Below are positions 8,430 through 18,658 of a DNA stretch of 64,000 nt, piece by piece. Under the pieces are notes generated by a model that made no database searches, was not told where the DNA came from, and worked only from the letters and a program-made list of their open reading frames with translations. The DNA comes from an uncultured Rhodospirillales bacterium (GTDB lineage: Bacteria > Pseudomonadota > Alphaproteobacteria > Kiloniellales > Kiloniellaceae), in contig CAJXUS010000003.1 in the NCBI GenBank assembly GCA_913060675.1, positions 62,001-126,000 of the forward strand, written 5' to 3'. The first letter of the stretch is position 1, and each line of letters begins with the position of its first letter. The translations under genes were made by a program, and so were the position numbers.

Positions 8430-9734
8430 ATGTCAGATACCACCCCTACTAACAGCGTTACCGTTACCGACAACCGGACGGGAAAAAGCTTTGACATGCC
8501 AATCCTAGACGGAACCTCTGGTCCAAGTGTTATTGATATTCGTAAGCTTTATAGTGAGTCAGGTTGTTTCACTTATGATCCTGGGTTCACATCAACGGGT
8601 AGTTGTGATTCTTCAATCACTTATATCGATGGTGACAAAGGCATATTGCGCCACCGCGGTTACTCTATTGAAGACCTCGCCACCAAAAGTGACTACATGG
8701 ATACATGCTATCTACTCCTAAATGGAGAACTCCCAAATAAAGAACAGTCTACAGAGTTTAAAGAAACCATTACCTACCATACCATGCTCCATGAGCAGAT
8801 GATGAATTTTTATCGCGGTTTCCGTCGCGATTCACATCCAATGTCCATCATGGTTGGCGTTGTTGGCGCTCTATCAGCTTTTTATCATGATTCGACCGAT
8901 ATTCGCGATCCAAATCAGCGTTTAATTGCTTCACACCGCCTTATTGCAAAGATGCCGACGATTGCCGCCTACGCTTATAAATATGCAATTGGTCAGCCGT
9001 TTGTTTATCCGAAAAATGAACTGAGCTATGCTGAAAACTTCTTACACATGACCTTCTCTGTTCCGTGTGAAGACTATAAAGCAAGTCCAGCTCTTGTACG
9101 CGCCATGGATAGAATTTTCATTCTCCATGCTGATCATGAACAAAATGCATCAACTTCTACTGTTCGTCTTGCGGGCTCTAGTGGTGCCAACCCATTTGCT
9201 TGTATAGCTGCAGGTATTGCTTCTCTTTGGGGCCCGGCACATGGTGGTGCCAACGAAGCAGTTCTTAGCATGCTTCAACAGATTGGTCACAAAGACAATA
9301 TTCCAAAGTACATTGAGCGCGCCAAGGACAAAAATGATCCTTTCCGCCTCATGGGCTTTGGTCACCGCGTCTACAAAAACTACGACCCCCGCGCATCAGT
9401 AATGCGTGAATCCTGTCATGAAGTACTTTCTGAACTTGGTATTAACGATCCATTGCTCGAATTGGCCATGGAGCTGGAACGCGTAGCTCTATCTGACCCG
9501 TACTTTGCTGAGAAAAAACTCTTCCCGAACGTTGATTTCTATTCCGGTATCATTTTACGGGCTATGAACTTCCCAACATCCATGTTTACGGTTCTCTTTG
9601 CCCTGGCCAGAACAGTTGGTTGGGTCGCTCAGTGGAGAGAAATGATCGAAGATCCTCACCACAAAATTGGCCGTCCACGCCAGCTATTTTTGGGACATGA
9701 GGAACGTGAGTTTATCCCTGTAGAAAAAAGATAA
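8430..9734 (+). CDS. gltA: Citrate synthase
   Basis: The 434-residue citrate synthase condenses acetyl-CoA and oxaloacetate at the entry of the TCA cycle. Catalytic histidines lie in the [14 protein letters not shown] segment and in [14 protein letters not shown]; the substrate region [14 protein letters not shown] and the C-terminal aspartate region DFYSGI are also present. Length and the long N-terminal beta region fit the hexameric, NADH-regulated type of Gram-negative bacteria. AGAGG precedes the ATG by about 9 nt. The gene ends at a strong bidirectional terminator. Confidence 0.97.
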   Translation: MSDTTPTNSVTVTDNRTGKSFDMPILDGTSGPSVIDIRKLYSESGCFTYDPGFTSTGSCDSSITYIDGDKGILRHRGYSIEDLATKSDYMDTCYLLLNGELPNKEQSTEFKETITYHTMLHEQMMNFYRGFRRDSHPMSIMVGVVGALSAFYHDSTDIRDPNQRLIASHRLIAKMPTIAAYAYKYAIGQPFVYPKNELSYAENFLHMTFSVPCEDYKASPALVRAMDRIFILHADHEQNASTSTVRLAGSSGANPFACIAAGIASLWGPAHGGANEAVLSMLQQIGHKDNIPKYIERAKDKNDPFRLMGFGHRVYKNYDPRASVMRESCHEVLSELGINDPLLELAMELERVALSDPYFAEKKLFPNVDFYSGIILRAMNFPTSMFTVLFALARTVGWVAQWREMIEDPHHKIGRPRQLFLGHEEREFIPVEKR

Positions 9735-9746
9735 TCTCATCCGCGA

Positions 9747-9788
9747 ACAAAGAAAAAGCGCTGTAAATTCACAGCGCTTTTTCTTTGT
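9747..9788. terminator. Bidirectional terminator between gltA and gloA
   Basis: An 18-bp perfect inverted repeat spans 9747-9764 and 9771-9788 with a 6-nt AAATTC loop. A- and T-rich outer arms give a U-run on both strands. It sits between convergent genes. Confidence 0.93.
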
Positions 9789-9808
9789 CTTTAATTAGCT
9801 CGATATTC

Positions 9809-10213
9809 CTACCGACGTTCGATCAATTCGATCTTATAACCATCGGGATCATCAATAAAAGCAATCACCGTCGATCCATGCTGCATAGGTCCGGGTTTAC
9901 GAGGTATATTAACCCCTTCCTTTTCCAGATCCGCACAAGTTGCATAAATATCAGGCACCCCTAGTGCGAGATGGCCAAAACCGTTTCCAAGATCATAGGG
10001 TTCTATTTGCCCCCAATTATGGGTGAGCTCTATAACAGTATGATTATCTTCATCGCCATAACCTAGGAAAGCGAGAGTAAATTCGCCGGATGGGAAATCC
10101 TTCTTCCTAAGCAGCTTCATCCCAAGGTGGCGGGTATAAAAATCAATCGACTTATCGAGATCTACGACCCTGATCATTGTATGTAAAAATTGAAAATGTT
10201 TGGTAGCAGTCAT
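9809..10213 (-). CDS. gloA: Lactoylglutathione lyase (glyoxalase I)
   Basis: The start at 10213 (MTATKHFQFLHTM) follows GGAG by about 7 nt and removes an 11-residue unconserved N-terminal extension. The 134-residue VOC-fold enzyme isomerises the methylglyoxal-glutathione hemithioacetal to S-lactoylglutathione. Metal ligands can be placed at His11, Glu62, His81 and Glu129, matching the spacing of E. coli GloA. SIDFYTRHLGMKLLR and FIDDPDGYKIELIER are family motifs. It lies 36 bp downstream of lpxB and may share its transcript. Confidence 0.94.
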   Translation of the reverse strand: MTATKHFQFLHTMIRVVDLDKSIDFYTRHLGMKLLRKKDFPSGEFTLAFLGYGDEDNHTVIELTHNWGQIEPYDLGNGFGHLALGVPDIYATCADLEKEGVNIPRKPGPMQHGSTVIAFIDDPDGYKIELIERR

Positions 10214-10249
10214 ATTGGATCTCCAGGAATTTTTCCGCCCGAACAAAAA

Positions 10250-11434
10250 TCAATAAGATGTTTTTTGTGCAATGACAGCCAAAATAGTTTTTGCAGCTTT
10301 AGTACTTGGCATTTCATCGCCGGATTTCAATAACTTAATGACTTTATCATAATTGTTTATTTGCTCTGCTTTAATCGATTTATCCAGCAGTAAGCTTTCG
10401 ATGTCTCTAGCGAGAATTTCTGCTGTACAGTTTTCTTGAATACGTTCGGGTTGGACTTCTTTATCCAGCAATATATTTGGTAAACTGGCAAATTTTATCT
10501 TTATTAATAAACGCGCGATAAAAGCTGTGATCGGAGCAACCTTGTAAGCAATTACCGTCGGCACACGATCAACAGCGAGCTCAAGCGCAACAGTTCCAGA
10601 TGCTGCCAAAGCGGCATTGGCACACCGAAATGCTTTATGTTTCCCCTCAACACCCTCAACCACCTTTACAGGTACAGGCCAATCATCGGTAAGATCAATC
10701 ACCGCATTCTTTACATTATTTACGGTAGGAATAATGCACTGGAGGTTAGGAATAGACTTTGATAACAAGCCAACAGTCTCTTTAAACACGGGTCCAAGTT
10801 TTGCGACCTCCCCTCTTCTGCTACCGGGTAAAACCGCGAGTATCGGTGCCTCAAGAGACAAGCCTAACTCTGTACATAGCTGTTCTCTCCCAATATCCGA
10901 AAAAGCGCCCTCAGCTTCGATAACCGGGTGTCCAACGAATGTTGAGGCTAGTCCATGTTTCTCAAAGTAGGGCGGTTCAAAAGGAAGAAGCGTCAAAAGG
11001 TGGTCCAGATAGGCTGAAACTTTTTTGGCACGTTTTTTCTTCCAGGCCCAAACTGATGGTGCAACATAATGGATTAAGGGAATAGAGCCACCTTTCAAAG
11101 CCTTGCTAACTTTAAGGCTAAATCCGGGAGAATCAATTGTTACCAAAGCTGATGGCTGTTGATTCTCGACATCCCCTTTGGTTTGTTTAATACGTCTAAG
11201 AATATTGGGGATATGAGGTAGAACTTCTGCCAATCCCATTACAGCCAGTTCGTGAATAGGAAAGAGGCTTTCAAGGCCTTCAGATGCCATCCGCTCTCCA
11301 CCAAGGCCTGCAAAGCGAACCTTCCCATCTGTCTCTTGCTTGAGGGCAGACATTAGCCGCGCTCCCAATTGATCACCAGAGGGCTCTCCCGCTATTAAAT
11401 AAATCAGGGGAGTATCGTTAGCCAAATCATTCAT
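10250..11434 (-). CDS. lpxB: Lipid-A-disaccharide synthase
   Basis: LpxB (394 aa, GT19 family) joins UDP-2,3-diacylglucosamine and lipid X into the lipid A disaccharide at the inner membrane. Motifs include the N-terminal AGEPSGDQLGARLM, FAGLGGERM, YVAPSVWAWKKKRAKK, FVGHPVIE, LPGSRRGEV and ASGTVALELA. Its ATG lies inside the end of lpxI (8-bp overlap). It ends the envelope gene chain apart from gloA. Confidence 0.97.
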   Translation of the reverse strand: MNDLANDTPLIYLIAGEPSGDQLGARLMSALKQETDGKVRFAGLGGERMASEGLESLFPIHELAVMGLAEVLPHIPNILRRIKQTKGDVENQQPSALVTIDSPGFSLKVSKALKGGSIPLIHYVAPSVWAWKKKRAKKVSAYLDHLLTLLPFEPPYFEKHGLASTFVGHPVIEAEGAFSDIGREQLCTELGLSLEAPILAVLPGSRRGEVAKLGPVFKETVGLLSKSIPNLQCIIPTVNNVKNAVIDLTDDWPVPVKVVEGVEGKHKAFRCANAALAASGTVALELAVDRVPTVIAYKVAPITAFIARLLIKIKFASLPNILLDKEVQPERIQENCTAEILARDIESLLLDKSIKAEQINNYDKVIKLLKSGDEMPSTKAAKTILAVIAQKTSY

Positions 11435-12254
11435 ATGCTGAGGGACTTATCCCAACAACAAACAAGCCACAGTCATCAGCCTCAGACACTAAAGATTCAC
11501 GATCCACGACGAGAGCTCCCCCCGCTTCAATAGCAATACCTTTCAGCCCCGCATTAAAAGCGCTTTTGAGTGTCTCGACACCGATTGTTGGTAAATCGGC
11601 GCGCCGTTCCTGTTCAGGTTTTTTTAATTTCACCAGAACGCCACCATCACCGCCCCTTTTGAGCTCTTTACAACGAGAAAGTAAGGCATCGGTGCCTTCG
11701 ATCGCTTCGACACCGAGAACTAGCCCTTGCTGAACGACAACGGACTGACCAACATCTGCACGCCCCATAGCTTGCGCAACTTCCACACCACGCTTGATAT
11801 CTTCATAAGCGAGCGCATCAGGAACAACAGCCCCATAAACGCCTTCAGTAGCCAATAGGTCGCTCAAGAGATCATCTACCCCTCTAAAAAGAAAGCCTTC
11901 TTCCTCTAGCGCTGAAATGACTGACCGAAGAAGACCGTCATCTCCAAGACTTTTCGCTCCAATCTTGGCAAAAAACTGTAAAGCTCTCCAATCAGGCCGA
12001 AGCTCAGCCATGGAAGGTCTTTTGACAGGCCCTATCATAACAAGCTCTTTTACTTGTTCTTCGCTTAATGTCTTCAGGATTTTTCCTGCAGCGCCTAAGC
12101 GTGTCCATATATGGTCAACGCCTTCTACAGTCTCAGGGTCCGTTTGACCTGAGAATGCAACAACAAATACTTCCCGGTTCGTTTCCTCACACAGTTTGAT
12201 CAACTGCCTGGGAAGCCCTCCGCCACCAGCAAGTATTCCAAGCTTTGCGCTCAT
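11427..12254 (-). CDS. lpxI: UDP-2,3-diacylglucosamine pyrophosphatase, LpxI type
   Basis: The 275-residue product belongs to the LpxI (DUF1009) family, which hydrolyses UDP-2,3-diacylglucosamine to lipid X. Motifs are LGILAGGGGLPRQLI at the N-terminus, MIGPVKRPSM, the central GDDGLLRSVI segment and AGGALVVDRESLV near the C-terminus. LpxI replaces LpxH in most alphaproteobacteria and is not homologous to it. It sits between lpxA and lpxB, with a 2-bp gap from lpxA and an 8-bp overlap with lpxB, so expression is tightly coupled. Confidence 0.96.
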   Translation of the reverse strand: MSAKLGILAGGGGLPRQLIKLCEETNREVFVVAFSGQTDPETVEGVDHIWTRLGAAGKILKTLSEEQVKELVMIGPVKRPSMAELRPDWRALQFFAKIGAKSLGDDGLLRSVISALEEEGFLFRGVDDLLSDLLATEGVYGAVVPDALAYEDIKRGVEVAQAMGRADVGQSVVVQQGLVLGVEAIEGTDALLSRCKELKRGGDGGVLVKLKKPEQERRADLPTIGVETLKSAFNAGLKGIAIEAGGALVVDRESLVSEADDCGLFVVGISPSAYE

Positions 12255-12256
12255 CT

Positions 12257-13039
12257 TTATTTGGGCTGGCAGATCGCCCGAGAAGAATCTTCGGCAACAA
12301 AGTCGATTACTTCTTTGGCAGTCTTGTTATCAGAAAATTTATTTTTCGCGTTATCTATACGCTCAGAAAGTGTCCCTTCATCTGCAAACAAAAGCTTAAA
12401 TACGTTTTGCAGACTGGAAATGTCTTCGCGGGGAAGTCCATGCCGCTTCATCCCTACCAAATTTAATCCGCTGAGGCGGGCGCGTTCGCCCATAACCATG
12501 CCAAATGGAATGACGTCATTTTCGACACCCGACATCCCACCAATCATTGCGTTACGACCAATACGAACAAATTGATGTACAGCAGACAGTCCTCCGATTA
12601 TTGCGAAGTCATCAACTTCAACATGACCACCTAAAGTCGCGTTATTCACGAGAATAACATTGTTGCCAATGACACAGTCATGAGCAACATGAGCAGACAT
12701 CATGAGCAGGCAATTATCACCAATACGGGTTACAAGCCCTCCCCCAGATGTCCCTGGGTTTATTGTTACGTGCTCACGAATTTTGTTATTTTTACCAATA
12801 GCCAGCTCGGATTTTTCACCGTCAAATTTTAAATCCTGTGGCTGATGTCCAACAGAAGCAAAGGGAAAGATTTCAGTACCTTCACCAATAGACGTTCTGC
12901 CCGCCACAACGACGTGACTATGTAATATTACATTAGCCGATAAAGACACTTTTGGCCCAACCACACAATAAGGCCCAATATGAGCCGTATCATGTATTTT
13001 TGCACCGTCTTCAATAATTGCAGTGGGATGTATACTCAC
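12257..13039 (-). CDS. lpxA: UDP-N-acetylglucosamine O-acyltransferase
   Basis: LpxA (260 aa) transfers a 3-hydroxyacyl chain from ACP to UDP-GlcNAc, the first lipid A step. The N-terminal two thirds are left-handed beta-helix hexapeptide repeats beginning IHPTAIIEDGAKI. The catalytic base is likely His120 in SAHVAHDC. Family landmarks SVGHQPQDLKF and REHVTINPGT are visible. It lies 2 bp from fabZ and 2 bp from lpxI in one transcription unit. Confidence 0.97.
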   Translation of the reverse strand: MSIHPTAIIEDGAKIHDTAHIGPYCVVGPKVSLSANVILHSHVVVAGRTSIGEGTEIFPFASVGHQPQDLKFDGEKSELAIGKNNKIREHVTINPGTSGGGLVTRIGDNCLLMMSAHVAHDCVIGNNVILVNNATLGGHVEVDDFAIIGGLSAVHQFVRIGRNAMIGGMSGVENDVIPFGMVMGERARLSGLNLVGMKRHGLPREDISSLQNVFKLLFADEGTLSERIDNAKNKFSDNKTAKEVIDFVAEDSSRAICQPK

Positions 13040-13041
13040 AA

Positions 13042-13512
13042 TTAATCATCCATGATCATAGCTTTGAATTCCGCATTGGCGACAACTTTACCATCAACCT
13101 TGGCCTTGCCATCAAATTTCCATACGTTCCCACGTTGCTGGATCTTTGTAACATGGATTTTTAATTGATCGCCAGGAACCACTGGTTTACGAAACTTGGC
13201 ACTATCTACGGACATAAAGTATACAATTTTACCTGCTGCAGCACCATCAAGAGTTTCAACAACAAATACGGCTGCAGTCTGTGCCATTGCTTCAACAATG
13301 AGAACACCCGGCATAACTGGCTGCCGTGGAAAATGACCTTCGAAAAACGGTTCATTTATGGTGACGTTCTTCAAACCTACTGCAGTCTCGTCTTTTATAA
13401 TATTGTCTACACGATCAATGAGCAGAAAAGGATACCGATGAGGAATCATTTCTTTAATCTCAAGGATACCAACAGAGCGTCCTTCGTCCGTTACTACGGC
13501 TTCTTCACTCAT
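13042..13512 (-). CDS. fabZ: 3-hydroxyacyl-[ACP] dehydratase FabZ
   Basis: This 156-residue hot-dog-fold dehydratase converts 3-hydroxyacyl-ACP to trans-2-enoyl-ACP in fatty acid elongation. Catalytic His60 (in [14 protein letters not shown]) and Glu74 (in [10 protein letters not shown]) are present, along with the N-terminal [14 protein letters not shown]. Placement between lpxD and lpxA reflects competition for the shared 3-hydroxyacyl-ACP pool. Gaps to its neighbours are 2-4 bp. Confidence 0.97.
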   Translation of the reverse strand: MSEEAVVTDEGRSVGILEIKEMIPHRYPFLLIDRVDNIIKDETAVGLKNVTINEPFFEGHFPRQPVMPGVLIVEAMAQTAAVFVVETLDGAAAGKIVYFMSVDSAKFRKPVVPGDQLKIHVTKIQQRGNVWKFDGKAKVDGKVVANAEFKAMIMDD

Positions 13513-13516
13513 ACTT

Positions 13517-14542
13517 TTAACCTTTCTTCGTATTCAATTGTTTTTTCCACATTGCGACAAGGCGGAAGAAGTCTTTAATTGGCATTGCTGGAGTTCCTGC
13601 AACGACCTGCCCAGCTTCAACATCCTTAATAACAGCTGCTCGTCCCGCTATCTGAACACCCGTTCCCATTTTAATGTGTCCTGAAACACCCGATTGCGCT
13701 CCCATGACAACATAATCTTCAAGAATAGAGCTTCCCGCGATACCAGATTGGGCAACAACCACACACTGCTTACCCATTTGAACATTATGTCCAATCTGAA
13801 CCAAATTATCGATTTTTGTACCATCACCGATTATCGTGTCAGGCCCTGCACCGCGGTCAATGCATGAGTTTGCACCAATTTCAACATCATTACCGATTAT
13901 TACGCGGCCGAGTTGAGGGACATCTATGTAACCATCGGGTTCCATAGCAAATCCAAACCCTCTATTTCCGACACGAACACCTGCGTGAATTTGGCAATTG
14001 CTTCCAAGTGAACAGTACTCGAGAGATGAATTTGCGCCTAACAAAGTGTTTGAGCCAACTTTTACCCCATCAGAGATAACAACATTAGGCTCAATTATAC
14101 ATTCGTCACCAATTACAACGTCTTTACCAATATATACGCCTGCAGAAATGTGACACCTGTTGCCAATTTGAGCACTAGCATCAACAACGGCAGCTTCATG
14201 TATGTTTGATTGGCTTAATTGTTTTCTTGGATAGAATTTTTGCGCGATCAGGGCATAAGCTTTGTACGGTTTTTTCGTAAGAATAAGCGTCGTGTTATCC
14301 GGTTTTTTTGAAGCAAATTTCTGATCAACAATACACACTCCAGCCCTAGTGTTTGTATAATCAGGCAGATATTTTTTATTATCCAAAAAACTAATTTGAG
14401 TATGATCTGCAGCCTCTAAGGTCGCGACATCGTGAACGAGTAAATTTGGGTTCGCACCTTCGGATAGGATACCGTCAACTAATTCACAAAGGTCCGAAAG
14501 GCTAAAGGGGCCAGCATTTTGAAAGAAATGTGGGTCAGCCAT
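13517..14542 (-). CDS. lpxD: UDP-3-O-(3-hydroxyacyl)glucosamine N-acyltransferase
   Basis: LpxD (341 aa) adds the second 3-hydroxyacyl chain in lipid A synthesis. An N-terminal uridine-binding domain (about 1-100) precedes a long hexapeptide-repeat helix. Family motifs are [31 protein letters not shown], the IGHNVQMG turn and [10 protein letters not shown] with the expected catalytic His. It ends with a short basic helix ([11 protein letters not shown]). It follows ompH after 18 bp. Confidence 0.97.
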   Translation of the reverse strand: MADPHFFQNAGPFSLSDLCELVDGILSEGANPNLLVHDVATLEAADHTQISFLDNKKYLPDYTNTRAGVCIVDQKFASKKPDNTTLILTKKPYKAYALIAQKFYPRKQLSQSNIHEAAVVDASAQIGNRCHISAGVYIGKDVVIGDECIIEPNVVISDGVKVGSNTLLGANSSLEYCSLGSNCQIHAGVRVGNRGFGFAMEPDGYIDVPQLGRVIIGNDVEIGANSCIDRGAGPDTIIGDGTKIDNLVQIGHNVQMGKQCVVVAQSGIAGSSILEDYVVMGAQSGVSGHIKMGTGVQIAGRAAVIKDVEAGQVVAGTPAMPIKDFFRLVAMWKKQLNTKKG

Positions 14543-14560
14543 AATTTAAAAACTCTATAT

Positions 14561-15118
14561 TTATTGGATTGTAACGGCAGGAAGAGATGTATTTAATCTT
14601 TGTACGACCTCATCTGTAATATCTAAGCTCGGTTTGGTCCAAACTAACGATTGCTTTGCGATAATTAAATCAAAACCATTCGCAGCAACCATCTGGTCTA
14701 TAATAGTGCCCAGTTGATTTTGGATTTGCTTCAAACCTGTATTACGGAGCTGATTTATACTATTTTTACGTTCTTTGGCTTGGCTGCGAATAATCGCGGC
14801 TTGCTGATCAATATCCGCCTTTTTTTGGGCATAAACTTCTGGAGCAAGAATAGACTTTTGACGTACTAGTTTCTGGTTTTCGGTCACTAAATTCTGTTCT
14901 TTAAGTTTAAACTCCTGTTGGAACTGATTACGAAGTTCATCTACCCTTTGATTTACTTGTTTATAAGCCTGTGAGGCTTGGATCACCTTTTGAGTATCAA
15001 CCACAGCTATTTTTAGTTGCGTGTTCTGAGCAAAAGTCTCTGATGCTGGTACCAGCACACCTATGGAAAGGGTGAGCAGTATAATCAGAGAAGCAAAGAT
15101 TTTTCTTGAAATTATCAT
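14561..15118 (-). CDS. ompH: Periplasmic chaperone, OmpH/Skp family
   Basis: The 185-residue protein has a signal peptide (about 1-30, ending near ETFAQ) and then LKIAVVDTQKVIQAS, the conserved Skp opening. The middle is a long charged coiled coil (about 55-130) followed by a return strand (FDLIIAKQSLVWTKPSLDIT). Skp trimers hold unfolded outer-membrane proteins in the periplasm for delivery to BamA. bamA lies 3 bp upstream in the same operon, the usual order. Confidence 0.93.
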   Translation of the reverse strand: MIISRKIFASLIILLTLSIGVLVPASETFAQNTQLKIAVVDTQKVIQASQAYKQVNQRVDELRNQFQQEFKLKEQNLVTENQKLVRQKSILAPEVYAQKKADIDQQAAIIRSQAKERKNSINQLRNTGLKQIQNQLGTIIDQMVAANGFDLIIAKQSLVWTKPSLDITDEVVQRLNTSLPAVTIQ

Positions 15119-15121
15119 TGT

Positions 15122-17413
15122 TTAAAAATTCGTCCCAAAGCTGAAGCTAAATATTTCAGTCTCATCATAATCCTCTTTTAGGGCAGCGAACCCAAGATCC
15201 ATCGCCAAAGGTCCAAAAGGTGATTTCCAAGTCAATCCAGTACCAAAAGAAACTCTAGGATTAGAAGAATCATCAACACCAGATGACTGACCGTCAATAT
15301 CCCAAGTCGCACCAAAGTCAGAAAACACACGTCCCTTTACACCAAACTCTTCGGGTAAACCGAGAGGGAAGGTTAGCTCTAAGCTACCATTATAAAAGTG
15401 TTTCCCACCAAGAACATCGTCACTTGCCCGATCTCTTGGACCAACACCACCGCTTTTAAATCCACGAAGCTTATCCCCGCCTAAGAAAAAGCGATCCACA
15501 ATACGCGTATCCTCATCCAAACCAATGATATTACCAATCTCAGCCCTTGATTTTACAATCAATTCATCAGAGAAAGAATAATAATGCGTCCCTCCTAAAG
15601 AGACTTTAAGATGCTGAACATCCCCGCCAAGACCTGCAACCTCATTCTCTAATTTAAGGAGATAGCCATCGGTTGGCGCAACTCGGGAATCAAGTTTATC
15701 GTAAGTAAGGGTTGATGATACTGCAGATTTAATTGTTGCCCCTTCTTGTTCCTTAACAAGGGTCGCGGCATCTGAATCAATATCTTGTATCTCAATATAT
15801 TCAAAACGGTATCTCAGTACCTGACGTAGCTCTTCAGATAAATCATATCCAATCCTAAGCGCGCCACCGGTTTTCTTTTCTTCAAAAGAGAGGCTATCTT
15901 CGTCACGTGTTATTCTGAAAATATCAAAACCTGCGGCAATTTCTTTATCAAGGAAATAGGGCTCAGTAAAACTGACATCAGCTTCAGAGCCTGACCCCGC
16001 GATGGCAATGTTAAATCGTAAATCTTGTCCACGCCCAAGAAGGTTTCTTTCCCGGATACCAATACTGCCAAGGGGTCCTGATGATGACGAGAAACCCGCA
16101 CCGAAAGTAAGTTCACCAGTTGATTGCTCTTCTACGTCAACTTTAATAACAGTACGATCAGGCGTACTACCCGGTTGGTTATCAACGTTTACTGATTGGA
16201 AGAACCCAAGCTGTTGTATGCGTGAACGAGAACGCCGTAATTTTGAACTATTAAAAGCATCCCCTTCAACAAGTCGAAATTCGCGTCGGATCACTTTATC
16301 AAGCGTTCTAGAGTTACCTTCAATATCTATGCGTTCTACATATACTTTGGAACCCTCAGAGATATTAAAGACCAGGTCGATAACTTTGTTCTCAGTGTCT
16401 TTTTCAGGTTGAGGCCGGATATCGACAAAAGCATAACCGAGATTCCCAACAGCATCTGTGAGATTATCAACGGTTTTATCGATTAAATCCGCATTATACC
16501 ATTCATTCTCTTCAGGAAGAATTTGGTCTTGAACAGTTGTAGGGTCAAAGTCTTTGAGCCCACTTTCGACCCCAATTGATCCAAAAGTATAACGCTCGCC
16601 TTCTGCGATCGTAAAGGTGACGACAAAAGATTCTCTATTGGATGTTAATTCTGCAATAACTGACTTTACTTCAAAATCAGCATAGCCTTCTTTGAGATAG
16701 AAACGACGGAGCAATTCTCTGTCAAACGTCAGTCTATCTGGATCATAAGTGTCAGTATCGGTTAAGAAATTCCAAAACACCGTTTCAGAAGTAGAAACTG
16801 TCCCCTGCAAGGAACTATCGGAAAACTCTTTATTACCAATAAAGTTAACTGTAGTGACGTAACTTCTATCGCCCTCGCTGATTTCAAAGACGAGATCAAC
16901 ACGGTTTTGAGGAAGCTGTATTACTTTTGGTTCTACAGTAGCCGCAAAACGGCCAGAACGACGGTAGAGCTCCAAAAGCCTTTGTGCGTCCGCTTGAGCT
17001 TTAGTCCGAGTAAAAACAACACGCTCACGAAGTGTCGATTCTGACTGAAGAATCTCATCGTCCAATCGCTGATTACCTTCAAAAGCAATTCTGTTAATTA
17101 TCGGGTTTTCGACGACAACAACGACGAGATCACTACCTTGTCTTTTGAGGGAAACATCAGCAAATAAACCTGTTGCAAATATGCTTTTCAAAGAACGGTT
17201 AAGAAGCACAGGATCAAAAGTGTCTCCTGAATTGACTTCCATGTAAGACCGTACAGATTCAGGCTCTATTCGTTGAGTGCCTTCGACAACGATATTGTCA
17301 ATCGTACCACCAGACATCAACGCCTGAGCATAGGCACGACTTTGAATGGTTCCAACTCCAAGAGTAAGAACCACACCCCAAATTAACAGCGACAGAAGCG
17401 ATTTACGCAACAC
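15122..17413 (-). CDS. bamA: Outer membrane protein assembly factor BamA
   Basis: This 763-residue Omp85 protein inserts beta-barrels into the outer membrane. A signal peptide (about 1-30, ending RAYAQA) is followed by POTRA repeats, each opening with a strand such as IDNIVVEGTQRI, INRIAFEGNQRL, VTTVNFIGNKEF and VERIDIEGNSRT. A 16-strand barrel begins near residue 430 (GELTFGAGFSSSSG). FFLGGDKLRGF carries the conserved lid-loop RGF motif, and the protein ends in aromatic Phe. The start is GTG at 17413, preceded by GGGGGTAAAT. rseP lies 55 bp upstream. Confidence 0.97.
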   Translation of the reverse strand: MLRKSLLSLLIWGVVLTLGVGTIQSRAYAQALMSGGTIDNIVVEGTQRIEPESVRSYMEVNSGDTFDPVLLNRSLKSIFATGLFADVSLKRQGSDLVVVVVENPIINRIAFEGNQRLDDEILQSESTLRERVVFTRTKAQADAQRLLELYRRSGRFAATVEPKVIQLPQNRVDLVFEISEGDRSYVTTVNFIGNKEFSDSSLQGTVSTSETVFWNFLTDTDTYDPDRLTFDRELLRRFYLKEGYADFEVKSVIAELTSNRESFVVTFTIAEGERYTFGSIGVESGLKDFDPTTVQDQILPEENEWYNADLIDKTVDNLTDAVGNLGYAFVDIRPQPEKDTENKVIDLVFNISEGSKVYVERIDIEGNSRTLDKVIRREFRLVEGDAFNSSKLRRSRSRIQQLGFFQSVNVDNQPGSTPDRTVIKVDVEEQSTGELTFGAGFSSSSGPLGSIGIRERNLLGRGQDLRFNIAIAGSGSEADVSFTEPYFLDKEIAAGFDIFRITRDEDSLSFEEKKTGGALRIGYDLSEELRQVLRYRFEYIEIQDIDSDAATLVKEQEGATIKSAVSSTLTYDKLDSRVAPTDGYLLKLENEVAGLGGDVQHLKVSLGGTHYYSFSDELIVKSRAEIGNIIGLDEDTRIVDRFFLGGDKLRGFKSGGVGPRDRASDDVLGGKHFYNGSLELTFPLGLPEEFGVKGRVFSDFGATWDIDGQSSGVDDSSNPRVSFGTGLTWKSPFGPLAMDLGFAALKEDYDETEIFSFSFGTNF

Positions 17414-17468
17414 ATTTACCCCCGGGCAACCCGCATAAACTTGATATCACAAGCAGATTTAGAACGAC

Positions 17469-18557
17469 TTATATAACCCATATATCATTCCAGGTTACAA
17501 ATATCATTAAGCTCAATACCAGAGCCAGTCCAATTCTGAAACAGTATTCTTGTGTCCGCTCGTTTAAAGGCCGACCTCTTATTACTTCAAAGACATAAAA
17601 CAGCAGATGCCCACCATCAAGCATCGGCACAGGCATTAAATTTAAAAGTCCAAGATTGATAGAAAGAACGGCCATTAGAAAGATATAAGTTGGAATCCCA
17701 GCTTCAGCCGCTTGACCTGACATCTGGGCGATTCTTATTGGTCCACCTAATTCTTCGACTGACCGATGGCCTTCAAAAATTTGTCCAATTGCTTTAAAGG
17801 TACCAACTGATATTTCGTACGTTTCTTCAATTGCAACAACAAATGCAGTTGGAAAGGCGTGTTGCTTGTAAGAAGAACCATTACTTTGAATACCAATTAA
17901 CCAACGTTTGGCCTCTTTACCATTATGATCTTGGTAAAGGTCCACCTTAGGCTTAACGGTCAAGGTAACAAGCTGCCCATCTCTGTCTACCACAATTTTT
18001 AAAGGATCGCCTGATCCGAGCTGAACAAGCCTCTGTAACTTTTCAAAACGTTCGACATCGGCCCCATCAGCTTGAACAATAAGGTCTTCAGCCATAAATC
18101 CAGCCGCTTCAGCAGCGCTACCATCTATAACTTTGGACACAATTGCTGTCGAATACGGTTGGCCAACGAAAGTGTAAAGCCCTGTTAGAAGAACTATCGC
18201 CAATATAAAGTTTGCTATTGGCCCAGCGGCAACAATCGCAAAACGTTGCCAAACAGACTTTGCTTTAAAAGTTGTTGCTAGTTCCTCATCGGACAAACAA
18301 TCGATATCATCATTAGTTGAACTCGTGACATCTCCGTCGCCAAACATTTTCACGTAGCCACCCAAAGGGACAACACTAAACTTCCATCGGGTGTTATTCT
18401 TATCGTAAAAACCAAAAAGTTCCGGTCCGAACCCTACAGAAAAGACATCAACCTTTACGCCATTTTTCCGAGCCACCCAATAATGACCGAGTTCGTGAAA
18501 GAAAACCAACACGGTTAGGAGCACTAAAAATGCGAGTGTTGCTGTAAGAAATTCCAT
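17469..18557 (-). CDS. rseP: Site-2 intramembrane zinc metalloprotease RseP
   Basis: RseP (362 aa) cleaves membrane-embedded substrates such as anti-sigma factors and signal-peptide remnants. The HELGH zinc motif is at residues 21-25 in the first helix. A single PDZ domain (about 130-210, VSKVIDGSAAEAAGFM) follows, then LNLMPVPMLDGGHLLF in the C-terminal helices, with the third zinc ligand Asp. One PDZ instead of two is a common shorter alphaproteobacterial form. It is placed between dxr and bamA. Confidence 0.95.
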   Translation of the reverse strand: MEFLTATLAFLVLLTVLVFFHELGHYWVARKNGVKVDVFSVGFGPELFGFYDKNNTRWKFSVVPLGGYVKMFGDGDVTSSTNDDIDCLSDEELATTFKAKSVWQRFAIVAAGPIANFILAIVLLTGLYTFVGQPYSTAIVSKVIDGSAAEAAGFMAEDLIVQADGADVERFEKLQRLVQLGSGDPLKIVVDRDGQLVTLTVKPKVDLYQDHNGKEAKRWLIGIQSNGSSYKQHAFPTAFVVAIEETYEISVGTFKAIGQIFEGHRSVEELGGPIRIAQMSGQAAEAGIPTYIFLMAVLSINLGLLNLMPVPMLDGGHLLFYVFEVIRGRPLNERTQEYCFRIGLALVLSLMIFVTWNDIWVI

Positions 18558-18658
18558 CAGTTTTTAACTTACTATAGTTGTACATTATTCATATGACGCA
18601 TGAAGCACGGCATAATAACCGTTTGAAGAGCTATTCAAAAGCCCTTAGGTTGATTATA